From the NCBI RefSeq assembly GCF_026262505.1, contig NC_067206.1:17070641-17134640 (forward strand): a DNA stretch of 64,000 bases, in the 5' to 3' direction. The notes under the pieces are model-generated. The model made no database searches. It was not told where the DNA came from and saw only the letters and a program-made list of their open reading frames with translations. A program made the translations under genes and the position numbers. Source of the stretch: Trichomonas vaginalis G3 (lineage: Eukaryota; Parabasalia; Trichomonadida; Trichomonadidae). Shown piece by piece: positions 61,912 through 64,000 of this stretch (positions are counted from its first letter, which is position 1; each line of letters begins with the position of its first letter).

Positions 61912-64000
61912 TTATTTCATGCAATGTTTAACTATTTCACCATCTTCTTTAACACCCCAGTACTTACGCTTGGAGAGGACATGAACTTCGGTGAAAATTT
62001 TGTCCAATTTGAATTGACCCATCTTTTCACCGACCATTCCCATTTCAATGAGTTTGTTATAGCCTTCTTCGTTCGTCATGAGTGCGTCAATGTTCTCATA
62101 GTAAACCTTGACTTTGGATTTGACTTCGGAGAAGAACTCATTGTAGTTGTCAAGGACTGCCTTTGCGAACTGAGGGTAAGACCAATGTTCGACAATAGGT
62201 TTTAATGTGGTTACTAAGCCACTTTGACCTTGAGTGAATTCGTACTTCAAAACAAAAGGAGAAAACCCTTCAACAAAGTTGTCGACCTTCTCATAATGTT
62301 TACTCTTCATCTCTTGAGGTTTCTTAATGGAATATCCCCATGTCGAATTCATAAGCAATTTGAGTGTCATTGCAAGTTTGGGGTTTGAAGCTTTCCTAAT
62401 ATCATACAGTTGTTGTATGACTTTTCCAACTGTATAGTTCCTTCCCGGGAACTCACCATCTTCGTTTGGAATTCCAGTCGGAATATATTGGACAAACCTC
62501 ATGTATGCAGCGTTAAGGTCGACATAGTATATCTTTTCATCTGAGTCGAACTTGTTGCAACCAATTGGTCCAGTTTGTGGAAATTCAAGTGAGTCTCTTA
62601 TCTTCTGAGAAACTTCTCCTGTTATCTCATAAACATCGTCGAAGCAACCTGTTTCATATAAAACCTTCTGACCTAACTCAGATGCTCTCCAATATAATTT
62701 GACGTCAATTGGATGTCTCAATGGAAGTTTGTTTATAGCATCTTGAAGTTCTTGCAACCTCATTGGAAGTTCTTCTGGTTCAGGTTGGTATCCGAACATA
62801 CCAACCCCTTGTGGAACCGTGTACTTCTTTTGTACTAGAACTTTGTCTGGAACAACTTTTGGTCTTGCTAACAATGAAAAGTTTGTTTCGTCTTTTGGTA
62901 CAAAAGTTTCTGTCAGCTTGTCATCTGGAATTGGTTCCAACAAACCTTTCTTGAAAAGAATGTTGACAGCTCTGACAATGTTGCACTTACTTTTACCAAA
63001 GAATGGGTTTGTAAGACTTTCGTTCAACATGAAGTGGTTGTGGACAATTACAATCTTCAACCATGGTAAGTCTTTGTCAACAACATAGTCGTCATGTGAA
63101 GAACCTTTAGCTGTAGGTATGTTGACTCGGATATTGACATTTGCCAACGGTGCAATTTTTGCCAATTGACCTCTGAGAATGTACCTTGTCTTCACACATG
63201 ACTCAAGATACTTCATCTTCTCATCTGTAACAAGACCAGAGTTCCTGAGACATGTAAGAATGCAAGGTTCATTGACAATTGTTTCAATTGAATTGTAAAT
63301 TCCATACCTTGTCAAGTCAATGTCAGACTTATTTATGAAGGGGAAGTATCCAGCATGTTGTCTGACTGCTTGAGGGTTAGGTTGGTACCATTCGAACTTG
63401 ACACTTGCAATTCCTTCAATTGCATTCAAAATGTCTGAGTCGGAGTCAACCATTTGTTCTCTCTTTGTAGTCTTGAAAGCGTCAAGAAGTTTTGCGGCTG
63501 TTTGTTCATTGCCATGTGCATAGTAAATGTGACCATCCAAATCTGTTATGGTCAATCTGAGATTGTGTCCTTTCTTATTTCCGTCTTGAATTGCAGCAAG
63601 TACTCCCATGAAGCCTTCTTTGTTCTTTCCTTCGTCAAAGTTTACTGTAAAGGTTCGACCAGATGTAATTTGACTTCTAACTTCACGATACTTTTCATAT
63701 GCATATCTTGTTCTTTCCATGGGAGCATGTGCGTCTTCACCTTTTCCTTTTTTCCTTCTCAAAGGATGCAATTGTTCGTCATGTTTCCAGTAGAATCTGG
63801 CAAAGCCGTCGTGTCCTTCAACTTGAGGTTCACTAACATCGAAAGGCATGTCCATAAGACGTTCTTCTTCTAACCTCTCTAGTCTGTTTGGATAATTGGC
63901 ACGTGCTGTTTCCAAATCCATTTCGTAGCGAAGACCAGACAATTTGTCATAGACTTTTATGGGTCTTCCCTTCCTATATTTAAAATTCTTCGAAACTCTC
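61912..64000 (-). CDS. DNA polymerase B-like protein of X (copy X6, partial)
   Basis: Open from its stop codon to the window edge, covering all but about the first 20-odd residues of the X2 protein. No break is seen in this part. Confidence 0.7.
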   Translation of the reverse strand, partial: RVSKNFKYRKGRPIKVYDKLSGLRYEMDLETARANYPNRLERLEEERLMDMPFDVSEPQVEGHDGFARFYWKHDEQLHPLRRKKGKGEDAHAPMERTRYAYEKYREVRSQITSGRTFTVNFDEGKNKEGFMGVLAAIQDGNKKGHNLRLTITDLDGHIYYAHGNEQTAAKLLDAFKTTKREQMVDSDSDILNAIEGIASVKFEWYQPNPQAVRQHAGYFPFINKSDIDLTRYGIYNSIETIVNEPCILTCLRNSGLVTDEKMKYLESCVKTRYILRGQLAKIAPLANVNIRVNIPTAKGSSHDDYVVDKDLPWLKIVIVHNHFMLNESLTNPFFGKSKCNIVRAVNILFKKGLLEPIPDDKLTETFVPKDETNFSLLARPKVVPDKVLVQKKYTVPQGVGMFGYQPEPEELPMRLQELQDAINKLPLRHPIDVKLYWRASELGQKVLYETGCFDDVYEITGEVSQKIRDSLEFPQTGPIGCNKFDSDEKIYYVDLNAAYMRFVQYIPTGIPNEDGEFPGRNYTVGKVIQQLYDIRKASNPKLAMTLKLLMNSTWGYSIKKPQEMKSKHYEKVDNFVEGFSPFVLKYEFTQGQSGLVTTLKPIVEHWSYPQFAKAVLDNYNEFFSEVKSKVKVYYENIDALMTNEEGYNKLIEMGMVGEKMGQFKLDKIFTEVHVLSKRKYWGVKEDGEIVKHCMK

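Larger units (their letters stand above)
58116..64000. mobile_element. X block, copy X6, interrupted by Y; runs off the window (fossil)
   Basis: X sequence at 58116-58619 and 61680-64000. HNH micro-ORF 58129-58242; 88-residue gene ends at 58288. Apart from the Y insertion no break is evident up to the window edge. Confidence 0.8.

Noticed and set aside
22484-64000. LTR retrotransposon
   Set aside because: Repeats of several kb suggested LTRs, but there is no reverse transcriptase or gag; the rve genes are transposon-type with inverted ends.

Overview
The window is almost certainly from the parabasalid protist Trichomonas vaginalis or a very close relative. It is AT-rich and carries a mariner of the Tvmar1 type inserted into a Maverick/Polinton. 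It also holds several DNA transposons with integrase-like (rve) transposases. I recognise no ordinary host gene, tRNA, rRNA or CRISPR array. All identifications were made by eye from motifs.

Region 1 (1-15111) is the right-hand part of a Polinton (here A), running off the left edge. In order it holds a phage-tail-collar-like protein, the retroviral-type integrase, a gene flanked by inverted repeats, two KilA-N proteins (one with a GIY-YIG nuclease end), a Tvmar1 insertion, protein-primed DNA polymerase B, a candidate minor virion protein, the major capsid protein, small virion-like proteins and a long terminal inverted repeat (TIR). About five of its genes look interrupted; the capsid gene looks whole.

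Region 2 (15112-18431) is a gene-poor spacer made of transposon debris. It has a pogo/Tc5-like transposase remnant, a 941-bp non-autonomous element with 4-bp target duplications and internal palindromes, a second short inverted-repeat element, and a truncated rve transposase.

Region 3 (18432-22484) is the left-hand part of a second Polinton (B), starting with the matching TIR. It encodes minor virion proteins and the packaging ATPase, so its gene set complements that of A. B is cut off at about 22484.

Region 4 (22484-64000) is a nearly identical tandem array. A 3.3-kb block (X: DNA polymerase B-like gene, HNH micro-ORF and small genes) alternates with a 3.0-3.1-kb rve transposon (Z), giving periods of about 6.3-6.4 kb. 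Z has TG...CA ends, a 4-bp TGCA duplication, a DD35E transposase, 125-bp tandem repeats and a block of three long palindromes. In the last two X blocks a second rve transposon (Y, 5-bp duplication AATAC, DD34E by my count) is inserted at the same base. Its palindrome block exists once in the first copy and is expanded to about four 250-bp repeats in the second. The array therefore grew by recent duplication after Z entered X, and its latest step came after Y entered.

The two most interesting signals are the recurrent palindrome blocks in three different rve-type elements, with paired arm changes and a flipped hairpin centre between repeats, and the shared peptidase-like region in two otherwise different DNA polymerases.
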